From contig NKIT01000023.1 in NCBI GenBank assembly GCA_002256185.1, positions 1-36,698 on the forward strand: a stretch of DNA of 36,698 nt, read 5' to 3'. The DNA comes from Rhodobacteraceae bacterium PARR1 (lineage in GTDB: Bacteria; Pseudomonadota; Alphaproteobacteria; Rhodobacterales; Rhodobacteraceae). This document shows, in pieces, positions 23,078-33,200 of this stretch. The notes beneath the pieces are model-generated. The model did no database searches. It was not told where the DNA came from and was given only the letters and a program-made list of their open reading frames with translations. The position numbers were made by a program, and so were the translations under genes. The first letter of the stretch is position 1. Every line of letters starts with the position of its first letter.

Positions 23078-25225
23078 TTACCGCCCGAAATAGCGCAGGA
23101 AGGTCTGTTCCAGCCCGCGCCACAAGCGCGGGCCGATGGGCGATGGATCATGCACAAAGCGCACCCGCGCCCGCGCCCCACCCGGCAACAGCATCCCGGC
23201 ATCGCGGTCTACCGCCAGCACGTAATTCACCACTGGCACCAGACTGACCGGGCTTTCCGAATTCGGATCGGTCAGCAGCGACCCGCCCCCCTTGGTGGTG
23301 ACGGCGAAAGAGGGGAGCGAAGTCGTCACCTCTGGCGCGCGTTGAAGGATGCGCGCGGGCAGGGTGATGTCACGGCCCAGTCGCGGCGAAAGGTCGATGC
23401 GCCGGTTGCCCGCATCCACGGGCGAGGCATCCGTGGCCGGAATCGCCACCCGCCAATGCGACGGTCCGGGGGCGATCAGCGTGGCGATGACGGTGCCTTG
23501 TTGCACGAACCGCCCCGGCAGGCTTTCGGCATCGGGGATATAGACCCGCCCTGCCCCGCCTGCGCGCACAGTCAGGCGCGACTCGCGCTGTTGCAGGTCG
23601 CGCAGCTTGGCCTCGGCATAGCTGACCTGGCTTTCCCACAACTGCCGCCCGTTGCGATCCGACAGCGGCAGCGCCTCAAGCCGGCCTTGGGCATCCTGAC
23701 GTTCAGCCTCGGCCAGCAGGCGTTCCAGCGCCAGCATGGGGTCGGTCAGCACCATGACCGGATCACCCGGCCGCAGTTGCTGTCCATCCGACACCAGCAC
23801 CCGGTCCACAAAGCCGCGCCCCTGCACGCGCAACAGGCTGTCTTCTGTCGGGTCCAGCACGGCATCGGCGATGGTGGCATGCGGCACGGGAAGAACAAAC
23901 AACCCGCCCAGCATCAAGAGCACGATCAGCAGCGTCCGCAGCAAAACCTTGCCCCGGATCAGATCAATCGACGGATCAGTTGCCAAGTAACGCAAGCCTT
24001 TCCCCAAGGGCAGCACAAACACGGTGAACAGGCTCCAGAGCACAAGCGCCGTGCCAATCACCGGCAGCGTGACTGCCAGATAAATCGAGATGAAGAACAG
24101 CACCGACATCCGGTACAGGAACGCCGCCACCGCATAGGCCACAAGGAACCGTCCCTCGCGCCGCGCTGCCAGTGGCGGCGGCGCATCGCGGTCGCGCAGG
24201 ATGATACGGCGCACGGCATGCCAGAAATACTGCGTGCTGCGTTGGCCCAGATTGGGGCTTTCCATCAGGTCGGCAAAGACGAAATAGCCGTCAAAGCGCA
24301 GCAAGGGATTGCCGTTGAACAGCAGCGTCGAAATCCCGCCGATCAGCATCAGGTTATAGGCCAGCGTCCTGAGCGGCCCCGGATCAGCGACAAGAAAGAC
24401 GAAAAAGGCCACCGCCGCCACGGCCAGTTCCACCGCGATCCCCGCCGCGCTGACCACCATGCGTTGCCACTTGGACGGAAAGAACGTGGCCTGCGAGGCA
24501 TCGACATAAGGCACCGGAAAGAACACCAGCATCATCACGCCGCATTCCCGCACCTCACCGCCCCACCGCTTGACCGCGAAGCCGTGGCCCAGTTCGTGCA
24601 GCGCCTTGACCACGATGTAAGCCACGGCGAGGTAGGCGATATTCGACGCCGTCGCCACCTGTTCAAAGCGCGGCAAAGCGAGCGCCTGCCAGTTCACAAA
24701 GGCCGCTGCCAGCGCCGCCAGCATCAGCGCAATCCACAACACCCCGGCCAACGGTGAAAACACCGCCCGCGCCACAGGTTCGGACCAGCGCAGGAAAGGT
24801 TCGGGGTCGAACAGCGGCACGCGCAGAGACAGCGGGTTCTTGATGTATCCCAACAGGGTCTTGCGCTGTTCTTCCCGTGCGCGGCGGTCCACCTCGATCA
24901 GGTTGGGCAGACGGTCGCCAAGGATCAGATCGTTGGAATGCAGTTGCGCCAGCAGTTGCAGGATTTCGGTCTGGGATGGGGGGCGGTCTGGGAACAGTTC
25001 ACACAGGCGCAGCCACAAGTCCTGCACGCTGCGCTGCCCGTCCAGCCGCGCGAAAAAGGCATGTGCGGATTCGGTCAGGCGGTGCATCTTGCCGCTTTGC
25101 GGGTCTTGCAGCACATGCCAGACCTGACCGCGATAGACATGGCGGGCCATCTGCACATGGCTGTGCCGCCGCAGCCGCAGATCGGCGACGCGATACCAGT
25201 CTGAGGACAGGAACGCGGTTGCCAT
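23078..25225 (-). CDS. M50 site-2 protease fused to HlyD-type adaptor domain, with PqqD-like N-terminus
   Basis: The product has 715 residues from the ATG at 25225, one base after the previous stop. The N-terminal 105 residues (HVLQDPQSGKMHRLTESAHA and following helices) look like a PqqD-type peptide-chaperone fold. Membrane helices follow, with the metalloprotease motif HELGH at 210-214 and the third zinc ligand in NPLLRFDGYF (306-315), the hallmarks of the M50 family. After further helices (about 345-460), the C-terminal third is a HlyD-like adaptor: GRGFVDRVLVSDGQQLRPGD, a helical hairpin and TVRAGGAGRVYIPDAESLPG. It should sit in the inner membrane with the adaptor in the periplasm. It could cleave a membrane-inserted signal or anchor and hand the substrate on. 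It is encoded directly between the GAF-HlyD and SecA-like genes. Confidence 0.9.
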   Translation of the reverse strand: MATAFLSSDWYRVADLRLRRHSHVQMARHVYRGQVWHVLQDPQSGKMHRLTESAHAFFARLDGQRSVQDLWLRLCELFPDRPPSQTEILQLLAQLHSNDLILGDRLPNLIEVDRRAREEQRKTLLGYIKNPLSLRVPLFDPEPFLRWSEPVARAVFSPLAGVLWIALMLAALAAAFVNWQALALPRFEQVATASNIAYLAVAYIVVKALHELGHGFAVKRWGGEVRECGVMMLVFFPVPYVDASQATFFPSKWQRMVVSAAGIAVELAVAAVAFFVFLVADPGPLRTLAYNLMLIGGISTLLFNGNPLLRFDGYFVFADLMESPNLGQRSTQYFWHAVRRIILRDRDAPPPLAARREGRFLVAYAVAAFLYRMSVLFFISIYLAVTLPVIGTALVLWSLFTVFVLPLGKGLRYLATDPSIDLIRGKVLLRTLLIVLLMLGGLFVLPVPHATIADAVLDPTEDSLLRVQGRGFVDRVLVSDGQQLRPGDPVMVLTDPMLALERLLAEAERQDAQGRLEALPLSDRNGRQLWESQVSYAEAKLRDLQQRESRLTVRAGGAGRVYIPDAESLPGRFVQQGTVIATLIAPGPSHWRVAIPATDASPVDAGNRRIDLSPRLGRDITLPARILQRAPEVTTSLPSFAVTTKGGGSLLTDPNSESPVSLVPVVNYVLAVDRDAGMLLPGGARARVRFVHDPSPIGPRLWRGLEQTFLRYFGR

Positions 25226-25226
25226 T

Positions 25227-27083
25227 TTACAGCGCCATGTTCCGCCACAGCCACAGCCGCGCGCGATCCACCAGCGGGCCGAACCACAGTTGCGCCAAGG
25301 ACTGGCGATCCACCGCCACACGCACGGCACCCGTCATGCCCGGCACCAAGCCATCCGTGGGGGCGGTGAACCGCGCCTCGACCTGATAACGGGTGGTGCT
25401 GTTTTCATAGCGCGCCACCGGCATCGTATCGCGCAGCGTCACCGCATAGGACCGTTCCGGCAAGGGCGTGACCTTCAACTCTCCGGCCTGCCCGTTGCGG
25501 ATCAGGTCGATCTGGTCTTCGGACACGTAAAGATCCACGCGGTATTCCGTCAGCGGCGCGATGACCAACAACGGCTCGCCCTGTTCCACCGACTTGCCGA
25601 TGCTGCGCGTCAGGTCACCCGCCGTCACCAGCCCGTCAAAGGGCGCGTCGATCCGGCTGCGGTCGATCTGCTGCTGGGCCAGCGCAATCTGCGCGTCGAT
25701 CTGGCGCAAGCGCGAGGTGGTCAGCGCCGCCTCGGCCCGGTTGCGTTCGGACATGACCTTGTCCAACTCCAGCTCGGTCTGGGCGCGCAGGGCGTTCAGG
25801 CGGGTGAGTTCAAGGATGAATTCCCGGTCATCCAAGCGGATCAGAAGATCACCCTTGCGGATGTGGTCGCCCTCACGCATGGGCGCTTCGGCGATGAAAC
25901 CGGCAAAGGGCGCGGCAAGGGTGCGCACCTCTGTTCCCTGCACCACGGCTTCGGCCACCACGTCGCGGTCAGCTTGAATGACAAACAGCGCCGCGACCGT
26001 CAGCACCCCCGAAAGGATCGAGGCTTTCAGCACCAGATGGCTGCGGCCAAGCGCGCGTTGCAGCAGATCGCGCAGCGCCACGATGGCCCGCACGATCAGC
26101 CAGCGGTTGTTGTCGCGCTTTTCGATGATGATCGGCGTCAGCAGCGCACAAAGCGCCGCGATCCGGCTGACCTCATCCGCCGTGAAACCGATGTCGCCGC
26201 CGCGTTCGAACAGGATCACACCGCGATGCCGCCGCCCGTCAAACAGCGGCACCGACAGCACCGACCGCCCCCTGTCCCCAGTGGCAAGATCGGCCTGCCG
26301 GTCGAGGATCATGTCGGGTGCGCCGCCTTCGGGGATCATGCCATCGGGAAGGGGCCACAGCAGAACCCGTTCCTGATCAAAGGCTTCTTCCATCGCCGCC
26401 CGCAGCTTGCGCGCCAGCCCGAGCGAGCGTGAGAAACTGCCGGTGTTGGATATCGCCTGCACCCGCACACGGCGTCCGCGTGACAAACCAAGGGCCACGC
26501 GATCACAGCGATAGCGGCCCGCGAAATCGGTCATCAGCGCACGGGCAGCCTCGGAAAACCGACCGTGGGTGATGAAGGCGACGATGGCCTGAAGCGACGA
26601 TTGCGCGGCGGATTCTTCGCCCTTGGCGGCCTCTGCCTCTGCGTGCATCAGGGTGGCGTGAATCCAGCCCATGGCCAGTGCCACGGTGGTCAGGACGCTG
26701 TCCAGCGCAGGGCCGTCGGGAATGTCCGCCTCGACCGTCAACAACACCGCGCCATGGCCGGGAATCGTCATCGGCACGGCAAAGGATGTGGTCCCCGGTC
26801 CCGCGCCACTGCCCGGCAAATGCCCGGCCAGTGCCAGACGGTTCTGACGCTGCGCCTCAGCCGCGGCGCGTTGGGTGGCGTCCAGCGCCACACGGCCCGC
26901 CGGTCGGACCAGCGGCCCCTGCCCCGCCACATCCAGCGACAGGCGCAGCGGCACGGCACGCCCAAGGCTGCGCGCATGGAAAAGCCCATCCAGCCAATCG
27001 GCCAGACGATCTGCCGTGACCATTGGCTGGGCCATGTCCCAGAAGGACTGCCCCGGCTGCCGATCTTCGGTCGCCGCTTCCAT
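25227..27083 (-). CDS. GAF-domain protein fused to HlyD-family membrane-fusion protein
   Basis: The product has 618 residues from the ATG at 27083, with GGAG 8 bases upstream. An N-terminal region of about 155 residues is followed by a GAF-like domain (about 165-330: SLQAIVAFITHGRFSEAARAL, CDRVALGLSRGRRV, SVLSVPLFDGRRHRGVILFE). A membrane helix near 365 (ASILSGVLTVAALFVIQADRDVVA) leads to a classical HlyD adaptor: FAGFIAEAPMREGDHIRKGD, a short coiled-coil hairpin, SRIDAPFDGLVTAGDLTRSI and a beta-barrel end. The GAF domain would lie in the cytoplasm and the adaptor in the periplasm, so an intracellular signal could gate export. It is the first gene of the five-gene export operon, 154 bases downstream of the giant surface protein gene. 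Confidence 0.9.
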   Translation of the reverse strand: MEAATEDRQPGQSFWDMAQPMVTADRLADWLDGLFHARSLGRAVPLRLSLDVAGQGPLVRPAGRVALDATQRAAAEAQRQNRLALAGHLPGSGAGPGTTSFAVPMTIPGHGAVLLTVEADIPDGPALDSVLTTVALAMGWIHATLMHAEAEAAKGEESAAQSSLQAIVAFITHGRFSEAARALMTDFAGRYRCDRVALGLSRGRRVRVQAISNTGSFSRSLGLARKLRAAMEEAFDQERVLLWPLPDGMIPEGGAPDMILDRQADLATGDRGRSVLSVPLFDGRRHRGVILFERGGDIGFTADEVSRIAALCALLTPIIIEKRDNNRWLIVRAIVALRDLLQRALGRSHLVLKASILSGVLTVAALFVIQADRDVVAEAVVQGTEVRTLAAPFAGFIAEAPMREGDHIRKGDLLIRLDDREFILELTRLNALRAQTELELDKVMSERNRAEAALTTSRLRQIDAQIALAQQQIDRSRIDAPFDGLVTAGDLTRSIGKSVEQGEPLLVIAPLTEYRVDLYVSEDQIDLIRNGQAGELKVTPLPERSYAVTLRDTMPVARYENSTTRYQVEARFTAPTDGLVPGMTGAVRVAVDRQSLAQLWFGPLVDRARLWLWRNMAL

Positions 27084-27157
27084 GTGCTTACTCCGCCTGC
27101 ATTTCTCCCCCTGCTTGTCCGAAGGCGTCGGACGGCTGCAACGGGACAAAGGGCTAT

Positions 27158-27186
27158 GGACCCAGACCTTTGGTCAGTCTGGGTCC
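27158..27186. terminator. Hairpin downstream of the giant gene (second of two)
   Basis: GGACCCAGAC (27158-27167) and GTCTGGGTCC (27177-27186) form a perfect 10-bp stem with a 9-base loop, 52 bases past the giant gene stop and 75 bases before the GAF-HlyD start. On the minus strand it is followed by ATAGCCCTTT, with no strong T-tract. It is a candidate partial terminator, processing site or mRNA stabiliser. Confidence 0.5.
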
Positions 27187-27202
27187 TTGACGCCTTTCAT
27201 AC

Positions 27203-27229
27203 CCCGGCCGAAAGTCGGTTCCGGCCGGG
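27203..27229. terminator. Hairpin downstream of the giant gene (first of two)
   Basis: CCCGGCCG (27203-27210) and CGGCCGGG (27222-27229) form an 8-bp stem with an 11-base loop, 9 bases past the giant gene stop. It is followed by CTTTT on the plus strand but not by T's on the minus strand, so on the strand that carries the genes it is not a classical intrinsic terminator. Confidence 0.45.
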
Positions 27230-27237
27230 CTTTTGGG

Positions 27238-30200
27238 TCAGATTTTGCGCCCGTAGATCGCGCCGCGCAGGAAGGCGATGATGCCCACCGTCTCGGTCGG
27301 GATGCTCAGGACGGCACCTTTGGAGGCTTCTTTCTCCAGCAGAAGCTTCACGCCGGACCCTGCAACAGCCTGAGTCTTGACCGACACCGGTTCCGCGTTG
27401 TTGCGCGTCTGGGTGCCCGCCACCGCCACCATGGAGCCAAAGCCCGTCGGTGGGGTCCAGGTTGTCGCCGTGCTGCCCGCCGTCACCGTCGCCGCAACCC
27501 CGGCGGTGGCTGTGCCGCCCGTCGACATCGCGATGTAGCCTACGGTTTCCGCCGCATGGGTCTGGGCTTGCGCCTTTTCGACCTGCAGGTTGACCGAGAA
27601 GCCGGTCTTCGTGACCGAGAAGGGCGAGGCATTGGCCGTCTTGGTGTCGTTGTTCGACATCAAGGAGGTCAGCACCACCGGCGGCGTCGTGAACCCTGCG
27701 GTGAAGGTCACAGCCTTGGCCGTCATATCCGCCGACACTGTCCCCACCTCGATCTTGCGACCATCGGCGAGTTCGTACTTGCCTGCGGCGATGGCGATCC
27801 ACTGGATCGTTTCGCCCTTGGACCGGGACTTGTCCTGATATTCCCATTCTTCGACGATGAACGAGAAGCCATTCGCATCGCGCGACACGATCCGCAACGT
27901 GTAGGGATCGGTCGTCTGATGCGACCCGGTCAGCATGATGACCGCGTTTTCGACCGGGCTGGTGTAGTTCACCCGGATCGGTGCGCTCATCTGGGTTGAC
28001 GCCAAGGTGACGCTGCCCGACTGGCCGACCATGCGATAGGCCGGCGCAGTTGACGCCGCTGTCAGTTGGGCTGCCGTGACCAGCGCTGCATTGCCCAGAC
28101 GCTGACCGCGCAGCATGCCCGCCTCGAACACCGCCATGGAAACGGTGTCGTTGGAGAAGCGGCTGGCATCAGCACTGACCGAGGACTCTTCAGCGATGAA
28201 CAGGTTGGCCGCCGTGTTGGATTGCGCCGACAGGATCACCGATTGCGGATCGGCATCGTTCGCGGTCTGCGTGTCAGCAATCACCACCGCATTCGCGAAG
28301 GTGCGCCCGAACGAGGTCACGGCGGCAGAGCTGCCGACCTCAACCGTGCGTGCCGCGACGCCACCGGTGCCAAAGGCGATGTAGCCCACCAGTTCCTGCG
28401 GACGCGGGATACCGCCCCGTGCGTCTTCGGACTGCAACCGCGCCTGGAAGCCCGTCGCTGTCACATCCCGTGCGCTGGAATCCACCGCCGAGCCGTCATG
28501 CGACGACATCACAGAGGTGATTACCGCCGGACCCGCTGTAAAGCCTGCGGTAAAGGTCACTGCACCTGTCTGACCATTGGCAAGCACGGTGCCCGCCTCG
28601 ACCAGACGACCATCGGCCATCCGGTGAACACCCGCCGCAACCGCGACCCAGTTCACAGTGACAGAGGCACTGCGCGCGTTGTCCTGATACTCCCACTCAT
28701 CCAGCATGAAGGTGAAGCCGGTCGCGTCACGGGTCAGAACCCGCAGCGTGAACGGATCGGACGTGTTCGAAGAAACGCCCGTCAAAGCCACCACCGCATT
28801 GGTGATGCTGGCCCCGAAGTTCACCCGCACCGACACGCCCACTTGCGTGGTCGCCAGCGTGACCTTGCCCGACGCGCCAAGCACGGCGGTTTGCGTGGCG
28901 ACCAGTGCCGCCCCTGCCGTCGTGGCCTCGGTCAGTTGCGCGGCAGTCACGGTGACAGAGTCCCCGGACCGGGTGCCGCGCAGCAAGCCTGCCTCGAACG
29001 CAGCCAGACCGATGGTGTCAAGCGGTGTGCGGCGACGGTCGGTATCGACGGATAGTTCTTCCGAGATAAAGACGTTCACCGCCTTTGTCCCGATGGTCCA
29101 GATCATCGTCGATTGCGGATCGGTATCCTTCAGCGTCTGGGTATCGGCCACCACGACCGGCCCACCGACCGAGCTGTCAAAGGCGACAGCCGTGCCGAAG
29201 TGGCTGGCCGTGGTCAGCATGGCGACATTGGTGCCCTGACCAAAGGCGATGTAGCCAACCAACTCCTTGGTGCGGGTAAAGCCTTGGCGTGCCTGCTCTT
29301 CTTGCAGGCGGGCGTCAAAGCCGGTGCGCGTGACGCGGGTCGGGCTGCTGTCCACCGCCGTGCCGTCGATGGACGACATGACAGAGGTGACGACAACCGG
29401 CGCATCGACGAAGTTGGACTTGAAGGTCACCGCCCCGCTGGTGTCATCGGCCAGCATCGTTCCTGCCTCGACCACGCGGCCATCGGACAGGGTATGGACC
29501 CCTGCCTGAACCGCGACCCAATGGACCGTGACGGCGCTGCTGCGGATGTTGTCCTGATACTCCCACTCATCCACCATGAAGGTGAAGCCGGTCGCATCAC
29601 GGGTCAGCACACGCAGGGTGTAGGGATCGCCAGACACTTCCATCATGCCCGTCAGAACGACAACCGCGTTGTCGATCCGGCTGCCGAATTCGACCCGCAC
29701 GGACTTGCCAACCGACCCAATGGCGACCGACACGGTCCCCGCCGCACCGACAACCGGGGCGTCCTGCGTCGTGGTTGCCGCCAGTTGGTCAAGGATCGTC
29801 TTGGGCACATAGGCGGCATCGGACTTGCGCATGCCGCGGACGGCGCCTGAATCCAGTCCGACGATGCCAAGGTCTTCCTTGCCATGCGCGTTATCCAGAC
29901 CTGTCGACATATCTTCGTCAAAGAACAGCGTCACAGTTCCGCCCGACACACCGCCAAGAACCACGGCACCCGCATCCGCCTGTTTGGCGGTCTGCTCTTC
30001 GGCCAGCACCACAAGGTTGGTGAAGGTGCCCGCCACCGCAAAGTTGCGACGCGTGCTGTCCACACCATCCGCGATGCGCTGCACGCCAGCGCCGGTCTGG
30101 ATGGCAATATAGCCCACCAGTTCCTTGCCAGCCTTGCCGACACGGGCCTTTTCGGATTCCAGACGGATTTCCGCGCCCGTCGCTGTCACGGCGGTCGGGT

Positions 30201-33200
30201 TGCTGTCCACCGCTTCAGGCTTGAAGCGCGACATCACAGAGGTCAGCACAACCGGCGTATTGGTGAACTTGGCCGCGAAAGCCACGGTCCCGCTGGTGGC
30301 ATCCGCGATCATCGTCCCGGCTTCGACCAGACGGCCATCGCCAAGCTGGTGAACCCCGGCCTCGACCGCCAGCCAGCTGATCGTCTCGGACGCGCTGCGC
30401 TTGTTGTCCTGATACTCCCATTCATCCAGTTCGATCCAGAAGCCGTTTTCATCCCGGTCGGTGACCCGCAGGGTATAAGGCTCGTTCCCTTGCTGCGTGC
30501 CGGTCAGGGCGATGACGGCATTGGTGATCTTCACGCCGAAATCGACGCGGACCGGTTTGCCCACATTGGCAGGAGTGATGGTGACAGTGCCGGACCGACC
30601 GATGTCGCGCAGGCTGCTGTCGACCGGGCCGGTGGTTCCTCCGCCCGTGCCGCCACCTGTGCCGCCACCACCCGGAGAGGTCATGCCGCCATAGAAGAAC
30701 ACACCGCCCCTGTCATCGACATAGAAGTATCCAGCCCCTTGGGCCGTGGCGACATCCGTGACCGCGCTGGCATTGGCCGTGACGGGACGACGGCTTGGGG
30801 TTTGGGCGGTAAAGCTGTTGGACCCGCTGTCATACAGGTACATCTGCCCCAGTGCCGTCGCTGTCGCCGCCTTGGCCGCCGACGGGGACACCGCCGAAGC
30901 CACAGCCGCAAAGCCCACGGCGCTGATCTGCGGACCCGCGCGTTCGATCACATTGACCAGCGGCGCAAGATCAAGTTCCCGCTTGGCCGTGACCGTGCTT
31001 TCGCCAGAGCCGTTCAGCCCCGCCCGACCCGAGGACCGGTCGCCATAGGTGCGGTCGGATGCTTGGTTCGTGACGACGTAATCGCCCTTGGACGCGCTGA
31101 AGAGGCGCGAGATCTGGGTTGCATCCGGCTCTGTCTCGGCAAGTTCGATGGCACGTTTGATGATGGCGCGTGTGACGCCATCCACCGAACCCGCCGTGGC
31201 AAACTGGTTGCCGTTGACGATCTTCCAGACATCGGCGTTGCCCGACACCAGCGCCGAACCTGCGGCAGGTGCCACGGTCAGGCTGGCATTGCCGGACAGG
31301 ATCACATCCGCCCCGGCCTGCCGTGCCGCAGCACTGGCCGAGGTGGAATTGCCGATCAAGGCCCCGAAGGTGCGCGAGCTGCCACCGATCAGGTCGGACG
31401 CGCCAGCGCCGCCGATCAGGACGTCATTGCCTGCGCCACCTTCGATATAGTCGTCGCCCGCCGTGGCCGGAACCGCGCCGATGCCCGGACGCACGATGAC
31501 AATGTCACCCGCCCCGGCATCCGCAAGCGCCACGCTTGCCAACAGCCATTCGGTGCCCGCAGCGACGGTGCGTTGCAACAGGGACGACGCGCCGCCGGTG
31601 TTTGCGGACCGAACCGCGTTCCATGCCGTGGTCCGCGTGGCCACCAGATAGGCATAGGCATTCGCCCCGGTCAGCACCGACGGGTTGGCCCCGACGCGCG
31701 TATCCACGGTGTTGGTCGCGGTCATCGTGATCGCCATGTCGCCCAGCAGCAGGTCTGCGCCCTGCCCACCGAACAGCATGTCGTTGCCCGCGCCACCCGT
31801 CACGATATTCGCGCCAAAGCGTGTCGTCGTATGGGTCGGATCGGTATAGGCGCGGATGTTGCGTGCCAGACGACCCAAGGGATCAGCCGCCGCTGCGCTG
31901 CCATTCGACAGGCGTGCGTCGATGTTGTTCAGCGCGGTCTGGATCAGACCATGCGCCGCCAACACCACGTCATCGCCTGCCCCGGCGTCGATCAGGTTCG
32001 CGCCATCGGCCAAGGCCAGAGACGCCACATCCTGACGGGCCACATCGACGAAGTGGCCGCCGATGATGTCGTCATCGCCCGCGCCGCCCATGATGGTGTC
32101 AGCCCCCTGGCCACCGACCAGCAGGTCACGCCCGGTGCCGCCCGTGATCCGGTCCGCCCCGCCCGAGGCATCCTCGGTCGCGGTGGCAAGGATCACGACG
32201 CTGCCGCCCTGACGCGGGATCAGGGAGCCCGCCGTGATGGCAGCCGCCAGACCCGACAGGATGGCGTGATCGCCAAAGGCGATGTTCTCGCCCTCGCCCG
32301 TGGTGATGACGTCCGCACCACCGCCGCCGATCAGAATGTCACGCCCGGTGCCGCCGCTGATGTTGTCATTGCCCGACCCGGTGACGAACAAGGACTCGAT
32401 CCGGTCGGTGATGCCCACCGCGAAGGTGACATCCCCGCTGTCGCCAAGGATGAAATCATCCCCGCCGACCGCGCTGATCGTATCCGCGCCGATGCCGCCG
32501 ATGATCACACCGCCGCCCGATTGCAGACGGATGGTGTCCACGCCACCCGTCGTTGCCGTGTCACTGACCGCCCGGACCAGAACGCCCGCCGCTGTCAAGG
32601 TGACAGTGCCGGTGTCCCCAAGAATGACCCGCGCACCGGGGGCAGTGATGGTGTCATTCGCGCCGCCGCCGATGATGACGGCCCCGGTGAAGTTGGCCGC
32701 GATGGTATCAACGCCGCCCGCCCCGGTAGAGGTCAATGTTGTCGGCCGGATCGACACGAGGTCAAAGGCGTCAGTGGTCAGGTTGTCGCCGACCATAATC
32801 TCTGTCGCCGCACCGCCCGTCAGGCGATCGCCACCAACAGCCGTCACGACGTCGATCGAGGCAAAACCACGGCTGCGGTCGATCAGCAGCGTGGAGTCAC
32901 CGACCGATGTGGTGATGCCCGCGCCGGCGTTCAGCGCATCCGACCCGGTGCCGCCAATGGCCAGCAGAACGCCCGCGCCACCAGTGATCGTGTCGTTGTC
33001 GTTGCCGCCGTCGATCAGGATCGTGCCCGACTTCTGACCGCTGACGTTGATGGTATCGGCCCCGCTTTGAACCACGGTGCCATAGGCGGCCTCGCCCCGT
33101 TCGCTGTCGCCGAACAGGACCAGCGCTTGTTTGCCCAGCACGGATTGCGCCGTGATGGCGTCCGTGCCGCCTCCGGCCTGCAGGATGACCATGGCCGTAA

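Noticed and set aside
27088-27102. A five-codon open frame (ATG to TAA) just before the GAF-HlyD start
   Set aside because: It could be a leader peptide, but it probably reflects chance: its GGCGGAG stretch is the ribosome site of the real gene. No attenuator structure surrounds it.
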